This document shows positions 18,524 through 28,246 of a DNA stretch of 64,000 nt, piece by piece. Each line of letters opens with the position of its first letter. The first letter of the stretch is position 1. The position numbers were made by a program, and so were the translations under genes. The stretch comes from GCA-2746365 sp963711255 (GTDB taxonomy: Bacteria; Pseudomonadota; Gammaproteobacteria; SZUA-229): the NCBI GenBank assembly GCA_963711255.1, contig CAVQDO010000014.1, forward strand, positions 1-64,000, in the 5' to 3' direction. Under the pieces are notes generated by a model. The model had not been told where the DNA came from and ran no database searches. It saw only the letters and a list, made by a program, of their open reading frames with translations.

Positions 18524-19645
18524 TATGAAAGACACTGCTTTAGTGTTTCAACAAAACGCTGGTTCTGTTCCCCGGTACCAATGGTAATACGTAAAAATTC
18601 TGGCATGCCATAGTTCGCAACGGGCCTGACGATAACGCCCTGCTGCAGCAGTTTATTATATAAAGCCATACCATCCTGCTGCACGTTAACCGCAATGAAA
18701 TTACCCATGCTTGGCAAATAATTTAAATTCATATCAGCGAACGCATTTTGCAACAGAACTTTTCCTGCGCTGTTCATAGCGACACTTTTTAAAACATGGT
18801 CTGTATCATCCAGTGAAGCGATCGCTGCTTCCTGTGCCAGCAGGTTAGTATTAAACGGCTGGCGTACCCGGTTCAATACATCGGCAATTTCCGGGCTGGA
18901 AATAGAATAACCAATACGCAAACCGGCAAGTGCATAAACTTTTGAAAAAGTCTGCGTCACTACCAGGTTAGGATACTTGTTCAGCCACTGTTTAAGCGGT
19001 GGTTTGATATCTTCATCCATGTACTCGGTATAGGCCAGGTCGAGGACAATAATTATGTCTTCTCTAACCTGTTCAAACAGTTCTTCAAGTGCCTGCGGTG
19101 TTAACCAGGTACCGGTTGGATTATTCGGGTTGGCAATAAATATTATTCGGGTGCTGTCATCAATCTGCTGACACTAATGCTTCCGGGTCATGACCCAAAG
19201 GCATGCTTTCATGATCCTGCGCAAAGGCTTTTGCCACGTTGGCTTTAGCACCAACAGCCTGTACCACAATCGGGTAAACCGCAAAAGAATGCTGAGAAAA
19301 AACGGCAGAGTGCTGCGGTGTTAAAAACGCGCGTGTCACCAGTTCGAGTATATCGTTAGAGCCGTTACCCAGAGTTATATTGGCCGCATCCAGCTGATGT
19401 TTTTCAGCCAGCTTATTGCTTAAGGCATAACCGCCGCCGTCAGGGTAATAATTAATTGATGGCGCAAACTTTTCGATAGCAGCCAGTGCTAAAGGACTGG
19501 GCCCCAGCGGGTTTTCATTTGACGCCAGCTTTACTGAATTAGTAATACCCAGTTCACGTTCCAGTTCAGCAACCGGTTTACCTGGCTGATAAGGCGTTAG
19601 TTTCTGCACACCCGGTGATGCAAGTTCTAAAAATGATATTGCCAT
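18523..19645 (-). pseudogene. hisC: Histidinol-phosphate aminotransferase, frameshifted
   Basis: PLP-dependent aminotransferase of the HisC family. In this gene neighbourhood it often also transaminates aromatic keto acids for Phe/Tyr synthesis. Two frames make one gene. The upstream half (19160-19645) begins MAISFLELASPGVQKL and ends at HDPEALVSAD. The downstream half resumes as IDDSTRIIFIANPNNPTGTW and runs to 18523. Removing one base near 19165 joins them into 373 residues, the family length. The PLP lysine is in TFSKVYALAGLRIGY at about residue 235. The usual DEAY motif reads DLAY here. The start at 19645 lies one base after the pheA stop. The frame break is either an assembly error or real decay. 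The coding signature downstream remains intact. Confidence 0.9.
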
Positions 19646-19646
19646 G

Positions 19647-20729
19647 TTAAAGGACTGCTTTCGGGTATGAGCCAAGTATGGTTACCATGGCAGCGGCTTT
19701 TTCGATTTCGATAATTGCTTCTTTAACATTATCTTCATCACAATGGCCGTCGATATCAATAAAGAACACATAATCCCAGACGCCACGGCGTGAAGGCCGC
19801 GACTCAATATTGCTCATACTTATGTTACGTGTCGCCAGAGGCTTCAGTAAATCAAATAATGAGCCGGGTTTGTTGTGCACGAATATCAGCAAGCTGGTAC
19901 GGTCATCACCGCTTGGCGGCGCACGATGCTGACCGATAACCGCAAATCGGGTTGTGTTATCCGGCTCGTCTTCAATGTCGGCAGCCAGTATTGGCATGTC
20001 ATATAATTCTGCCGCCATGGCGCCGCCGATAGAAGCAGCATTGTGTTGTTTTGCGTGCAATACAGCCTGCGCATTACTACTCATGGCAATTCGTTCAGCA
20101 TTGGGCAGATTTTTATCCAGCCACTGGCTGCATTGTGATAACGATTGCTGGTGTGAATAAACGCGCTCAATTTTATCCAGCGAATCCAGCTGTGTCAGTA
20201 AATTATGACGGATGCGCAATGCCACTTCGCCACTGATCATCAATGATGATTTCATGAATAGATCCAGCGTGTGATTAATCACACCGGCACTGGAATTTTC
20301 AACCGGAACCACGCCAAAGTTAGCCGCGTCCGCTTCCACAACACGGAATACTTCTTCGATACTTTGTACCGGCTGGGTCTCGATCAGGCTGCCAAAATGC
20401 TTCACTGCAGCCGAATGCGTATAGGTGCCTTCAGGACCTAAAAAAGCGACTTTTAAAGGCTTTTCATGCGCCAGGCAGGCGGCCATGATTTCGCGAAAAA
20501 TACCCGCCATACTCTCATCGGCAAGCGGACCCTTGTTACGCTTCATAACTGCGCGCAATACCTGGGCTTCACGTTCGGGGCGATAGAAATGACCGGTCTC
20601 ACCCTGCTGCTGCTTAACCTCGGCAACACGCGCCGCACAGGACGCACGTTCAGAAACCAGGTCCTGAATGGACTTGTCGATTTCATCAATACGGTTACGT
20701 ATTTCCGCTAGTGGATCTTTTTCAGTCAT
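19647..20729 (-). CDS. pheA: Bifunctional chorismate mutase / prephenate dehydratase
   Basis: 360 residues with three domains. An AroQ-type chorismate mutase occupies about 1-90 (IRNRIDEID...REIM). The prephenate dehydratase covers about 93-270 (GPEGTYTHSAA, PVENSSAGV, the TRF motif in DNTTRFAVIG). A C-terminal ACT domain (about 280-355) carries the phenylalanine-binding ESRPSR motif. The enzyme turns chorismate into phenylpyruvate in the cytosol and is normally feedback-inhibited by phenylalanine through the ACT domain. It lies immediately upstream of hisC, which would transaminate its product. No leader-peptide attenuator was seen upstream. The gap to serA instead holds a family A repeat. 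Confidence 0.97.
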   Translation of the reverse strand: MTEKDPLAEIRNRIDEIDKSIQDLVSERASCAARVAEVKQQQGETGHFYRPEREAQVLRAVMKRNKGPLADESMAGIFREIMAACLAHEKPLKVAFLGPEGTYTHSAAVKHFGSLIETQPVQSIEEVFRVVEADAANFGVVPVENSSAGVINHTLDLFMKSSLMISGEVALRIRHNLLTQLDSLDKIERVYSHQQSLSQCSQWLDKNLPNAERIAMSSNAQAVLHAKQHNAASIGGAMAAELYDMPILAADIEDEPDNTTRFAVIGQHRAPPSGDDRTSLLIFVHNKPGSLFDLLKPLATRNISMSNIESRPSRRGVWDYVFFIDIDGHCDEDNVKEAIIEIEKAAAMVTILGSYPKAVL

Positions 20730-20758
20730 ATAACTCTAAAATAATATAAAAACGTTTT

Positions 20759-20854
20759 ACCGCAGAGACGCGGAGGCGCAGAGATTAAAAAAGTTAAATC
20801 AAAAACTAATAGTTTGCTTTATATTTTTTCTCTGCGCCTCCGCGTCTCTGCGGT
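20759..20854. repeat. Dispersed inverted repeat, family A copy 2
   Basis: Left arm ACCGCAGAGACGCGGAGGCG through 20784, complementary right arm at 20829-20854. The right arm ends 11 nt before the serA stop codon on the - strand, the same placement as the other two copies. Confidence 0.9.
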
Positions 20855-20865
20855 GCAATAATGCT

Positions 20866-22029
20866 TTAAACCTGGCGTGCTTTTAGTACACCTTCTATGG
20901 CGGCGAATTTCTCTATCAGATCTTCTCCGATTTCACACTCAATGTCCATCAGGGTGTAAGCCAGCTCATTTCTGGATTCGTTACGCATATGGTGGATGTT
21001 GAATCCTGCCTCACCGACCGCCGTTGAAATTTTAGCGATCATATCCGGCATGTTTTTATGGGTAATGGCAACACGTGATTTTCCACCGCGTGGCAGTTTT
21101 ACTGCAGGGAAATTCACTGAATTTCTGATATTGCCATTTTCCAGGAAATCTTTTAACTGGTCGGCAACCATCATGGCACAGTTCTCTTCGGCTTCTGCGG
21201 TTGAAGCACCCAGATGCGGCAGGGTAATAACACGATCATTACCTTTTAATTTTTCTGCCGGAAAATCACAGATGTAGGCATTCAACTTACCTGCTTCAAG
21301 AGCAGCCAGTACGTCATCATCATTGACCACACCATGACGGGCAAAGTTCAGTACCACAGCACCGTCTTTCATGTTGGCAATTTTTTCTGCGTTTAACAGG
21401 TTAAGGGTTGCGTCGATCAACGGCACATGAAAAGTAATAAAGTCTGATTCTTTTAACAGTTCATCAAGGCTCGCCATCTCTTCTACATCCGATGACATTC
21501 TCCAGGCACTTTTCACGGTAATGGTCGGATCAAAACCCACCACGCGCATACCGAGTGCGATGGCTACGTTAGCGATCTCTACACCGATAGCGCCAAGGCC
21601 GATAACACCCAGAGTACGACCGGGTAATTCATAACCAACATATTTTTTCTTGCCGGCTTCGACCGCCTTGTTTTGCTCAGCATCAGTGCCTTCAACATTC
21701 GCCGCGTACTGCCATGCCTGGCAGATATTTCGGCAGGCAAGCAGCATTCCGGCAATCACCAGTTCTTTTACCGCGTTAGCATTCGCACCCGGTGCGTTAA
21801 ACACCACAATACCCTGCTCACCCAGTCTGTCTACCGGTACATTATTCGTCCCCGCACCGGCACGGCCAACAGCTTTAAGCTCAGAAGGAATTTCCATGTC
21901 CTGCAGGTTCTGCGAGCGCAAAATAATTGCATCAGGATTTTCAATATCAGGGCTAACAGAATAGGTTTCAGCAGGTAAACGACTTAATCCTTTATCAGAA
22001 ATATTGTTGATGGTTTTGATGTTAAACAT
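20866..22029 (-). CDS. serA: D-3-phosphoglycerate dehydrogenase
   Basis: Oxidises 3-phosphoglycerate to 3-phosphohydroxypyruvate with NAD+, the first step of serine synthesis. 387 residues. Visible are GRAGAGTNNVP (about 75-85), the Rossmann loop TLGVIGLGAIG, the catalytic HVPL and NFARHGVV segments, and LPHLGASTAEAEENCA with the catalytic His. A C-terminal ACT domain (about 315-387) has MPDMIAKIS and HHMRNESRNELAY. This is the short, single-ACT form. It lies directly downstream of serC, the next enzyme in the pathway, within the gyrA-serC-...-pheA cluster. Confidence 0.95.
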   Translation of the reverse strand: MFNIKTINNISDKGLSRLPAETYSVSPDIENPDAIILRSQNLQDMEIPSELKAVGRAGAGTNNVPVDRLGEQGIVVFNAPGANANAVKELVIAGMLLACRNICQAWQYAANVEGTDAEQNKAVEAGKKKYVGYELPGRTLGVIGLGAIGVEIANVAIALGMRVVGFDPTITVKSAWRMSSDVEEMASLDELLKESDFITFHVPLIDATLNLLNAEKIANMKDGAVVLNFARHGVVNDDDVLAALEAGKLNAYICDFPAEKLKGNDRVITLPHLGASTAEAEENCAMMVADQLKDFLENGNIRNSVNFPAVKLPRGGKSRVAITHKNMPDMIAKISTAVGEAGFNIHHMRNESRNELAYTLMDIECEIGEDLIEKFAAIEGVLKARQV

Positions 22030-22114
22030 GATTGTATCCGGTTCTTATTTATTGTTTGTGATGGCAACTTACTTACTGTCGCTGCGACACCTTTATCGTC
22101 ATTGGTCTATTTAT

Positions 22115-22195
22115 CGTCATTGCGAGCGAAGCGCGGCAATCTCATTAAGCGATTACACAAATCAACAGGAGATTGCTTCGTGCCTCGCAATGACG
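22115..22195. repeat. Dispersed inverted repeat, family B copy 2
   Basis: The left arm CGTCATTGCGAGCGAAGCGC... (22115-22143) is matched imperfectly by the right arm at 22169-22195. It lies between serC and serA, about 48 nt after the serC stop. The outer third of each arm is identical to copy 1, while the inner part has diverged. Confidence 0.8.
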
Positions 22196-22242
22196 TTCAA
22201 CGTGTCGCAATGACATCAAACCCGTGCAGACTCAAGGTATCT

Positions 22243-23326
22243 TTAAGACTGCGCCTGCTCAAACTCTTTCATAAAAGCGATCAGTGCATCGACACCTTCT
22301 TCTGGCATAGCGTTGTAGATGCTGGCACGCATACCGCCGACTGAACGGTGGCCTTTTAGCGTGGTTAAACCTTTGGCTGCAGCCTGCTCAAGAAATGCCG
22401 CATCCTGATCAGCATTAGCCAGGATAAACGGAACGTTCATCCAGGAGCGACAGGATCACATCTACCGGGTTGCTATAAAAGGCTGAATCATCAATGGCTT
22501 TATACAGCTTTTCAGCTTTGCGTTTATTGATTGCGCCAATGGCCGAAATGCCACCGTCTTTAAGCAGGTGAGCAAACACCAGGCCTGCAAGGTACCAGCC
22601 AAAAGTCGGCGGCGTGTTATACATTGAATCGTTATCCGCATGTGTTTTGTAATCAAGCATAACCGGCATCGCAGGATCGGCATTACCGATCAGGTCTTCT
22701 CGAATAATAACAATGGTTAAACCGGCAGGACCAATATTCTTTTGTGCGCCTGCATAGATCACTGCAAATTTAGACACATCAATTTCGCGAGACAAAATAG
22801 TTGAAGACATGTCGGCTACTAATGGCACATCGCCGGTATCCGGAATATAGGGAAACTCGACACCAACAATGGTTTCGTTAGGGGTGTAGTGAACATAAGC
22901 GGCATCAGGATTAAACTTGAGGCTGGCTTCATCGGGCACGGTTGTAAAGTTACTGTCGCTGGTATCTGCAACAATATTCACATCACAATAGCGCCTGGCT
23001 TCCGCGACGGCTTTTTTAGACCACTGGCCGGTTAATAGATAGTCTGCCGATTTTTTACCATTCAGCAGATTGATCGGTACCATGGCGAACTGGCTGCTGG
23101 CACCACCCTGTAAAAATAACACTTTATAGTTATCAGGAATGTTCATTAACTGACGCAGGTCAGCCTCGGCTTTTGCCGCGATAGACATATATTCTTTACC
23201 GCGATGGCTCATTTCCATCACTGACATGCCACAACCGTTCCAGTCCAGCATCTCTGCCTGCGCCTGTTCTAATACTTCTATTGGTAGCGCGGCGGGGCCT
23301 GCGCTGAAGTTATATACTCTACTCAT
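22243..23326 (-). pseudogene. serC: Phosphoserine aminotransferase, frameshifted
   Basis: PLP-dependent enzyme of serine synthesis, and of the DXP-dependent PLP pathway in proteobacteria. The first part (22415-23326) starts MSRVYNFSAGPAALP and includes the PLP-lysine region YAGAQKNIGPAG. It leaves the family after AFYSNPVDV. The conserved C-terminal part RSWMNVPFILANAD...GHRSVGGMRASIYNAMPEEGV continues in the next frame to 22243. Removing one base near 22456 joins them into 360 residues, the standard SerC length. Because SerC is normally needed for growth without serine and pyridoxine, a sequence error is a serious possibility. It follows gyrA on the same strand after about 105 nt. Confidence 0.9.
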
Positions 23327-23432
23327 ATTGATTGTTCTTTATGAATTTACTTAAGGGAATATGCTTCAACTCATAACTATAAGTTACATTATATAAGTAA
23401 TCTAAAGCTATGAATTAAAAGCGTTTAATTAT

Positions 23433-26066
23433 TTATTCTGTTGTCTCAGCATCGGTACCTGAGTCAGCGGAATCATCGCCTGGCCCAGCACCGTCGCCGT
23501 CACTATCTACGTCGCCATCGCCGTCACCAGCCAGTACTTCTATCTTTTCAACCTCGACAAGTTTCTCGCCTTTGGTTAATCGAATAAGACGCACACCCTG
23601 GGTATTACGGCCCATTTCACTGACTTCTGAAACCGCGATACGAACCAGCGTACCATTGTTGGTAATCATCATGATTTCATCATCGTTCTGCACCTGAACC
23701 GCACCGACAACCTTGCCGTTACGCTCATTAGCCTGGATAGAAATAACACCCTGACCACCACGGCCTTTTAATGGATAGTCATCAACAGTGGTACGTTTAC
23801 CATAACCATTTTCAGTCGCAGTGAGTATTGAACCACCCTCTTCGACTTTAATCATACTGATTACGTTCTGCTCTTCAGTGATACGCATTCCGCGAACACC
23901 ACCAGCCGTTCTACCCATTACACGCACATCGGTTTCGGAGAATCGAACTGACTTGCCGGAATCTGCAAGCAGCATAATGTGGTCGCTGCCATTGGTAATG
24001 ACAACATCAATCAACCTGTCATCATCACGGAACTCGATGGCTTTAATGCCAGAAGCCCTTGGGCGAGAGAAGTTAGATAACGCGGTTTTCTTGACCGTAC
24101 CGGAAGCTGTTGCCATGAAGACAAATTGATCTTCATCGTAAGTACGCACCGGCATTACCGCATTTATGCGCTCATCCTCTTCCAGCGGAAGCAGGTTAAT
24201 GATCGGTTTACCACGCGAACCACGGCCGGCCATAGGCAACTGGTAAACTTTCAGCCAGTAGATTTTTCCACGGCTGGAGAAACACAGCAGTGTATCGTGC
24301 GTATTGGCGACAAATAACTTATCAATGAAATCTTCTGTTTTCATTGCAGTTGCTGATTTACCGCGGCCACCGCGACGCTGGGTGTTATATACATCCAGCT
24401 GCTGCGACTTGGCGTAACCTTCATGTGAGAAGGTCACCACCACTTCTTCTTCGGTGATCAGATCTTCCATGTTGAAATCAAGCTCATCGGCCATGATTTC
24501 ACTGCGGCGCTCATCGGCGTAATTATCGCGAATATCCCGCAGCTCTTTACGGATCACATCAAGCAATATTTCAGGGTTGGAAAGTATTTCAATAAGCCCT
24601 TTAATAATGTTTAATATATCTTTGAATTCATTGACTATTTTGTCTTGCTCAAGCCCTGTTAAACGATGCAGTTTCAAATCCAGGATAGCCTGCGCCTGTA
24701 CTTCGGAAAGATGGTAACCATCGTCTTTCAAACCATACTGCGGATCCAGATCATCAGGACGTGACGCACTGATATCGGAATCTTCGGTAGCACGGGCCAC
24801 CATTTCTGAAACCATACCGGCGGGCCAGACTTTCTTCACCAGCGAAGCCTTTGCCTCAGCCGGGCTGATTGACTGCCGGATCATTTCGATGACTTCATCA
24901 ATGTTAGCCAGCGCAACCGCAAGGCCTTCTAACACATGCGCACGCGCACGTGCCCTGCGTAATTCATAAATAGTACGGCGGGTAACCACTTCACGGCGAT
25001 GACGCAGGAAGGCATCCAGAATCTGTTTCAGGTTCAATAATTGCGGCTGGCCATCGACCAGTGCCACCATATTGATACCGAATGAACACTGCATCGATGT
25101 CTGCGAATATAAGTTATTGAGCAGCACATCAGCCACTTCGCCGCGCTTTATCTCAACAACAATACGCATGCCATCTTTATCAGATTCATCACGCAGCGCG
25201 GAAATACCTTCAATACGTTTTTCTTTAACCAGCTCGGCAATACGCTCAATTAATCGTGCCTTATTTACCTGGTAAGGAATTTCAGTAACGATAATTGACT
25301 GCTTGCCCTTCTTATCTTCGACAATCTCGGCACGAGAGCGCATTATCATGCGGCCACGACCCGTCTTGTACGCCTGGTGGATACCCTTTACGCCATTGAT
25401 AAACGCTGCAGTCGGCAGATCTGGTGCAGGGATATGCTCCATTAACTCTTCAATCGTCATATCAGGGTTTTCGATTAACGCCAGGCAGGCGCTAATCACT
25501 TCACCAAGATTATGCGGTGGCATATTGGTTGCCATACCAACCGCAATACCGGTAGAGCCGTTAACCAGCATGTTTGGTACACGCGTTGGCATAACCAGAG
25601 GCTCTGATTCAGAACCATCGTAGTTTTCCTGAAAATCGACCGTTTCCTTGTCTAAATCAGCCAGCAGCTCATGCGCGATTTTAGACATACGTACTTCGGT
25701 ATATCGCATTGCCGCCGGCGCATCGCCATCGACCGAGCCAAAGTTACCCTGGCCATCGACCAGCATGTAACGCAAGGAAAAAGGCTGCGCCATACGAACG
25801 ATGGTGTCGTATACAGCGGTATCACCATGCGGGTGATATTTACCGATAACGTCACCAACGACACGCGCTGATTTCTTGTAGGGTTTGTTGTAGTCATTGC
25901 CCAAAACATTCATCGCGTATAACACACGGCGATGAACAGGTTTTAGACCATCTCGAACGTCAGGCAGTGCACGCCCGACAATGACACTCATGGCGTAATC
26001 CAGGTAGGATTGACGCATTTCGTCTTCGAGATTTACCGGAGATATTTCTTTTGCAAATTCAGTCAT
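23433..26066 (-). CDS. gyrA: DNA gyrase subunit A
   Basis: Cuts and rejoins DNA in the type II topoisomerase that introduces negative supercoils. 877 residues. The N-terminal breakage-reunion domain holds the catalytic tyrosine in AAMRYTEVRM near residue 120. The quinolone-resistance region reads YHPHGDTAVYDTIVRMAQ, with Thr at the position equivalent to E. coli Ser83 and an intact Asp87. The GyrA-box QRRGGRG is present, followed by the beta-pinwheel C-terminal domain. The tail is a strongly acidic run rich in Asp-Gly. gyrA opens the long - strand cluster with serC next, the usual gammaproteobacterial order. Confidence 0.98.
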   Translation of the reverse strand: MTEFAKEISPVNLEDEMRQSYLDYAMSVIVGRALPDVRDGLKPVHRRVLYAMNVLGNDYNKPYKKSARVVGDVIGKYHPHGDTAVYDTIVRMAQPFSLRYMLVDGQGNFGSVDGDAPAAMRYTEVRMSKIAHELLADLDKETVDFQENYDGSESEPLVMPTRVPNMLVNGSTGIAVGMATNMPPHNLGEVISACLALIENPDMTIEELMEHIPAPDLPTAAFINGVKGIHQAYKTGRGRMIMRSRAEIVEDKKGKQSIIVTEIPYQVNKARLIERIAELVKEKRIEGISALRDESDKDGMRIVVEIKRGEVADVLLNNLYSQTSMQCSFGINMVALVDGQPQLLNLKQILDAFLRHRREVVTRRTIYELRRARARAHVLEGLAVALANIDEVIEMIRQSISPAEAKASLVKKVWPAGMVSEMVARATEDSDISASRPDDLDPQYGLKDDGYHLSEVQAQAILDLKLHRLTGLEQDKIVNEFKDILNIIKGLIEILSNPEILLDVIRKELRDIRDNYADERRSEIMADELDFNMEDLITEEEVVVTFSHEGYAKSQQLDVYNTQRRGGRGKSATAMKTEDFIDKLFVANTHDTLLCFSSRGKIYWLKVYQLPMAGRGSRGKPIINLLPLEEDERINAVMPVRTYDEDQFVFMATASGTVKKTALSNFSRPRASGIKAIEFRDDDRLIDVVITNGSDHIMLLADSGKSVRFSETDVRVMGRTAGGVRGMRITEEQNVISMIKVEEGGSILTATENGYGKRTTVDDYPLKGRGGQGVISIQANERNGKVVGAVQVQNDDEIMMITNNGTLVRIAVSEVSEMGRNTQGVRLIRLTKGEKLVEVEKIEVLAGDGDGDVDSDGDGAGPGDDSADSGTDAETTE

Positions 26067-26430
26067 TTAGCAACGGGGATCAAGTTCCATTAGTAGTTTA
26101 TTCCTGCCGCCTGACGAACTTATTCCTGATCGTTTCAGCAACATGGAAACAGCGCATTAATATGCGTCTTAATAATCGCCCGATGTTAGCACATCCGGGC
26201 TATTTTGGGGCAGTCTATTTCACTGTTTTTTATAACAGAATGACGAATTGATCCACTTCATCAATCAACCGAATTGAAGCTGAAATCTTTTTTTGATTAG
26301 CTATCGCGTGTAATTAATTGACAGGTAGTATCAGTCAATACTGTCCTCATAAATTTATCACCCTGACTTAACCCTTTATCAAGTAATCAGCGTTTACCCT
26401 GTTACAGATTGACACAAACCGGAGAAAACA
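26067..26430. other. Divergent intergenic region between gyrA and the vWA lipoprotein gene
   Basis: 364 bases without a gene. It holds a hairpin at 26178-26200 (GCCCGATGT and ACATCCGGGC around TAGC, one bulged base) that would fall in the gyrA leader if transcription starts upstream of it. A TTGACA hexamer at 26318-26323 points toward the vWA gene, but no good -10 follows at the right distance. A ribosome-binding site CCGGAGAA stands before the ATG at 26431. Confidence 0.5.
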
Positions 26431-28218
26431 ATGAACACCAGACTAGTAATAACAACTGCCATCACGACCTTTCTGATCGTTGGCTGTGCCGATAAAACGG
26501 TAACTCAGGCAGATAAAGCCGACGCCATCAACCCAGCCAATGTTTTGATCGCGCCATTAACCGCCTCGCGGCCAGCAGAACATGAAACCGAACATCTCAG
26601 AAAAGAAATTCCAAACCGCCTGCTTGCTGAACAGGACAGCATGCACGATGCCATCGCAGCTATATCACACACTCAAACAAAACAGAAAATGTTGACTCCA
26701 CAAGGCTACACTGCCATGGCAAGCAACCTGGCCGGGATACGCGCGGCCAGCGAACCTCTCGACCGGGAAAACTATCAACATTTTGAAAACAACCCGATAA
26801 AGATTGCACTGCAGGAACCGGTTTCAACTTTTAGCATTGATGTAGATACCGGCAGCTACAGCAATATTCGTCGTATGCTGAACCAGGGTCGATTACCAGC
26901 TAAAGATGCTGTGCGGGTTGAAGAAATGCTGAATTATTTTGACTACGCTTATCCTGCGCCAGACAATCTTTCTCATCCATTTCGTGTCACCACGGAAGTC
27001 GGACCCAATCCGTGGAACGCGAAAACTCAGCTGCTACAGATTGGTATCAAGGGTTATGAGGTAGACCTTGCCGATATCCCAGCCGCCAACCTGGTATTTC
27101 TGATTGATGTATCTGGCTCGATGCAATCAGCCGATAAACTCGATTTGCTAAAAAACGGACTCACCATGCTCAGCAAACAGATGCGTGCGCAGGACCGGGT
27201 TTCCATTGTCGTATACGCCGGTGCATCCGGTGTTGTGCTTGAACCTACAGCAGGTAATGAAACTTACAAAATCACACAGGCGCTCAAGCAGTTAACAGCT
27301 GGCGGTTCTACTAATGGTGCGGCTGGCATTCGTCTTGCTTACGAGGTCGCAGAATCAGCCTACATCAAAGACGGCGTTAACCGTATCCTGCTGGCAACTG
27401 ACGGTGACTTTAATGTCGGCACCACCAGCTTTGAGCAGTTAATGGACCTGGTTGAGGAAAAACGCAAAAGCGGCATTGGTTTTTCGACACTGGGCTTTGG
27501 TAGCGGCAATTACAACGATCACCTGGCTGAGCAGTTAGCGAATCGAGGTAACGGCAGCTATGCGTATATCGACACCTTAAGTGAAGCTAGCAAGGTGCTG
27601 GTCGACCAGCTTTCATCCACACTACTCACCATTGCTAAAGATGTAAAAATCCAGCTCGAATTCAATCCTGAGGTGGTGAGCGAATACCGTCTCATCGGTT
27701 ACGAAAACAGAATGTTGCGCCGTGAAGATTTTAATAACGACAAAATTGATGCGGGTGAAATTGGCGCGGGACATACCGTCTCAGCACTTTATGAAATAAC
27801 TTTAAAAGGCTCAGGTGCAGAACGTATTGATGCATTGCGCTACGCCAGAACAGAATCCGCTAAGGCATCTGCCACGGAACTGGCTTTTCTCAAGTTGCGT
27901 TATAAAAAACCGGGTCAGGACAACAGCAAGCTCATCACAACAGCAATCCATAAAAACCAGGTCATCGCTTCTGATAACGCAACATCTGATCGCTACAGGT
28001 TTGCGGCTGCAGTCGCAGGATTCGGCCAGTTACTCAGAGGCGGTGACTATCTGCATGAGTTTGACTTTGAACAGGTACTGGAGCTATCGCGTCAATCTCG
28101 CGGCAATGACGAAAACGGCTATCGTGGAGAGTTCATACAACTGGTCAAGCTGGCGCAGAACCTCGGCTCTAGCACGATAAACACCTCCCGTATTAACAAC
28201 CAGAACGAGCTTCAATAG
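26431..28218 (+). CDS. vWA-domain lipoprotein, YfbK-like with DUF3520
   Basis: 595 residues. A lipoprotein signal ends at LIVGC (Cys19), so the protein is probably anchored in the cell envelope. About 120-215 match the domain that precedes vWA in YfbK-type proteins (PVSTFSIDVDTGSYSNIRR, MLNYFDYAYP). The vWA domain (about 220-390) has a complete metal-ion site: DVSGSM, then GGSTNG and ATDGD. The remainder fits DUF3520. Such proteins bind ligands through Mg2+, and their ligand is generally unknown. An ECF sigma factor and a probable anti-sigma factor follow on the same strand, so the three are likely one signalling or stress operon. Three lysine-rich or glutamine-rich stretches before residue 110 look unstructured. 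Confidence 0.92.
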   Translation: MNTRLVITTAITTFLIVGCADKTVTQADKADAINPANVLIAPLTASRPAEHETEHLRKEIPNRLLAEQDSMHDAIAAISHTQTKQKMLTPQGYTAMASNLAGIRAASEPLDRENYQHFENNPIKIALQEPVSTFSIDVDTGSYSNIRRMLNQGRLPAKDAVRVEEMLNYFDYAYPAPDNLSHPFRVTTEVGPNPWNAKTQLLQIGIKGYEVDLADIPAANLVFLIDVSGSMQSADKLDLLKNGLTMLSKQMRAQDRVSIVVYAGASGVVLEPTAGNETYKITQALKQLTAGGSTNGAAGIRLAYEVAESAYIKDGVNRILLATDGDFNVGTTSFEQLMDLVEEKRKSGIGFSTLGFGSGNYNDHLAEQLANRGNGSYAYIDTLSEASKVLVDQLSSTLLTIAKDVKIQLEFNPEVVSEYRLIGYENRMLRREDFNNDKIDAGEIGAGHTVSALYEITLKGSGAERIDALRYARTESAKASATELAFLKLRYKKPGQDNSKLITTAIHKNQVIASDNATSDRYRFAAAVAGFGQLLRGGDYLHEFDFEQVLELSRQSRGNDENGYRGEFIQLVKLAQNLGSSTINTSRINNQNELQ

Positions 28219-28246
28219 TACATGCTTACACTCGATAACAAAGATT

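Noticed and set aside
19158..19165. Programmed frameshift at the hisC TGA, similar to prfB
   Set aside because: There is no internal Shine-Dalgarno and no CTT slippery codon, and the family text (IDD) resumes before the stop. A simple inserted base fits better.
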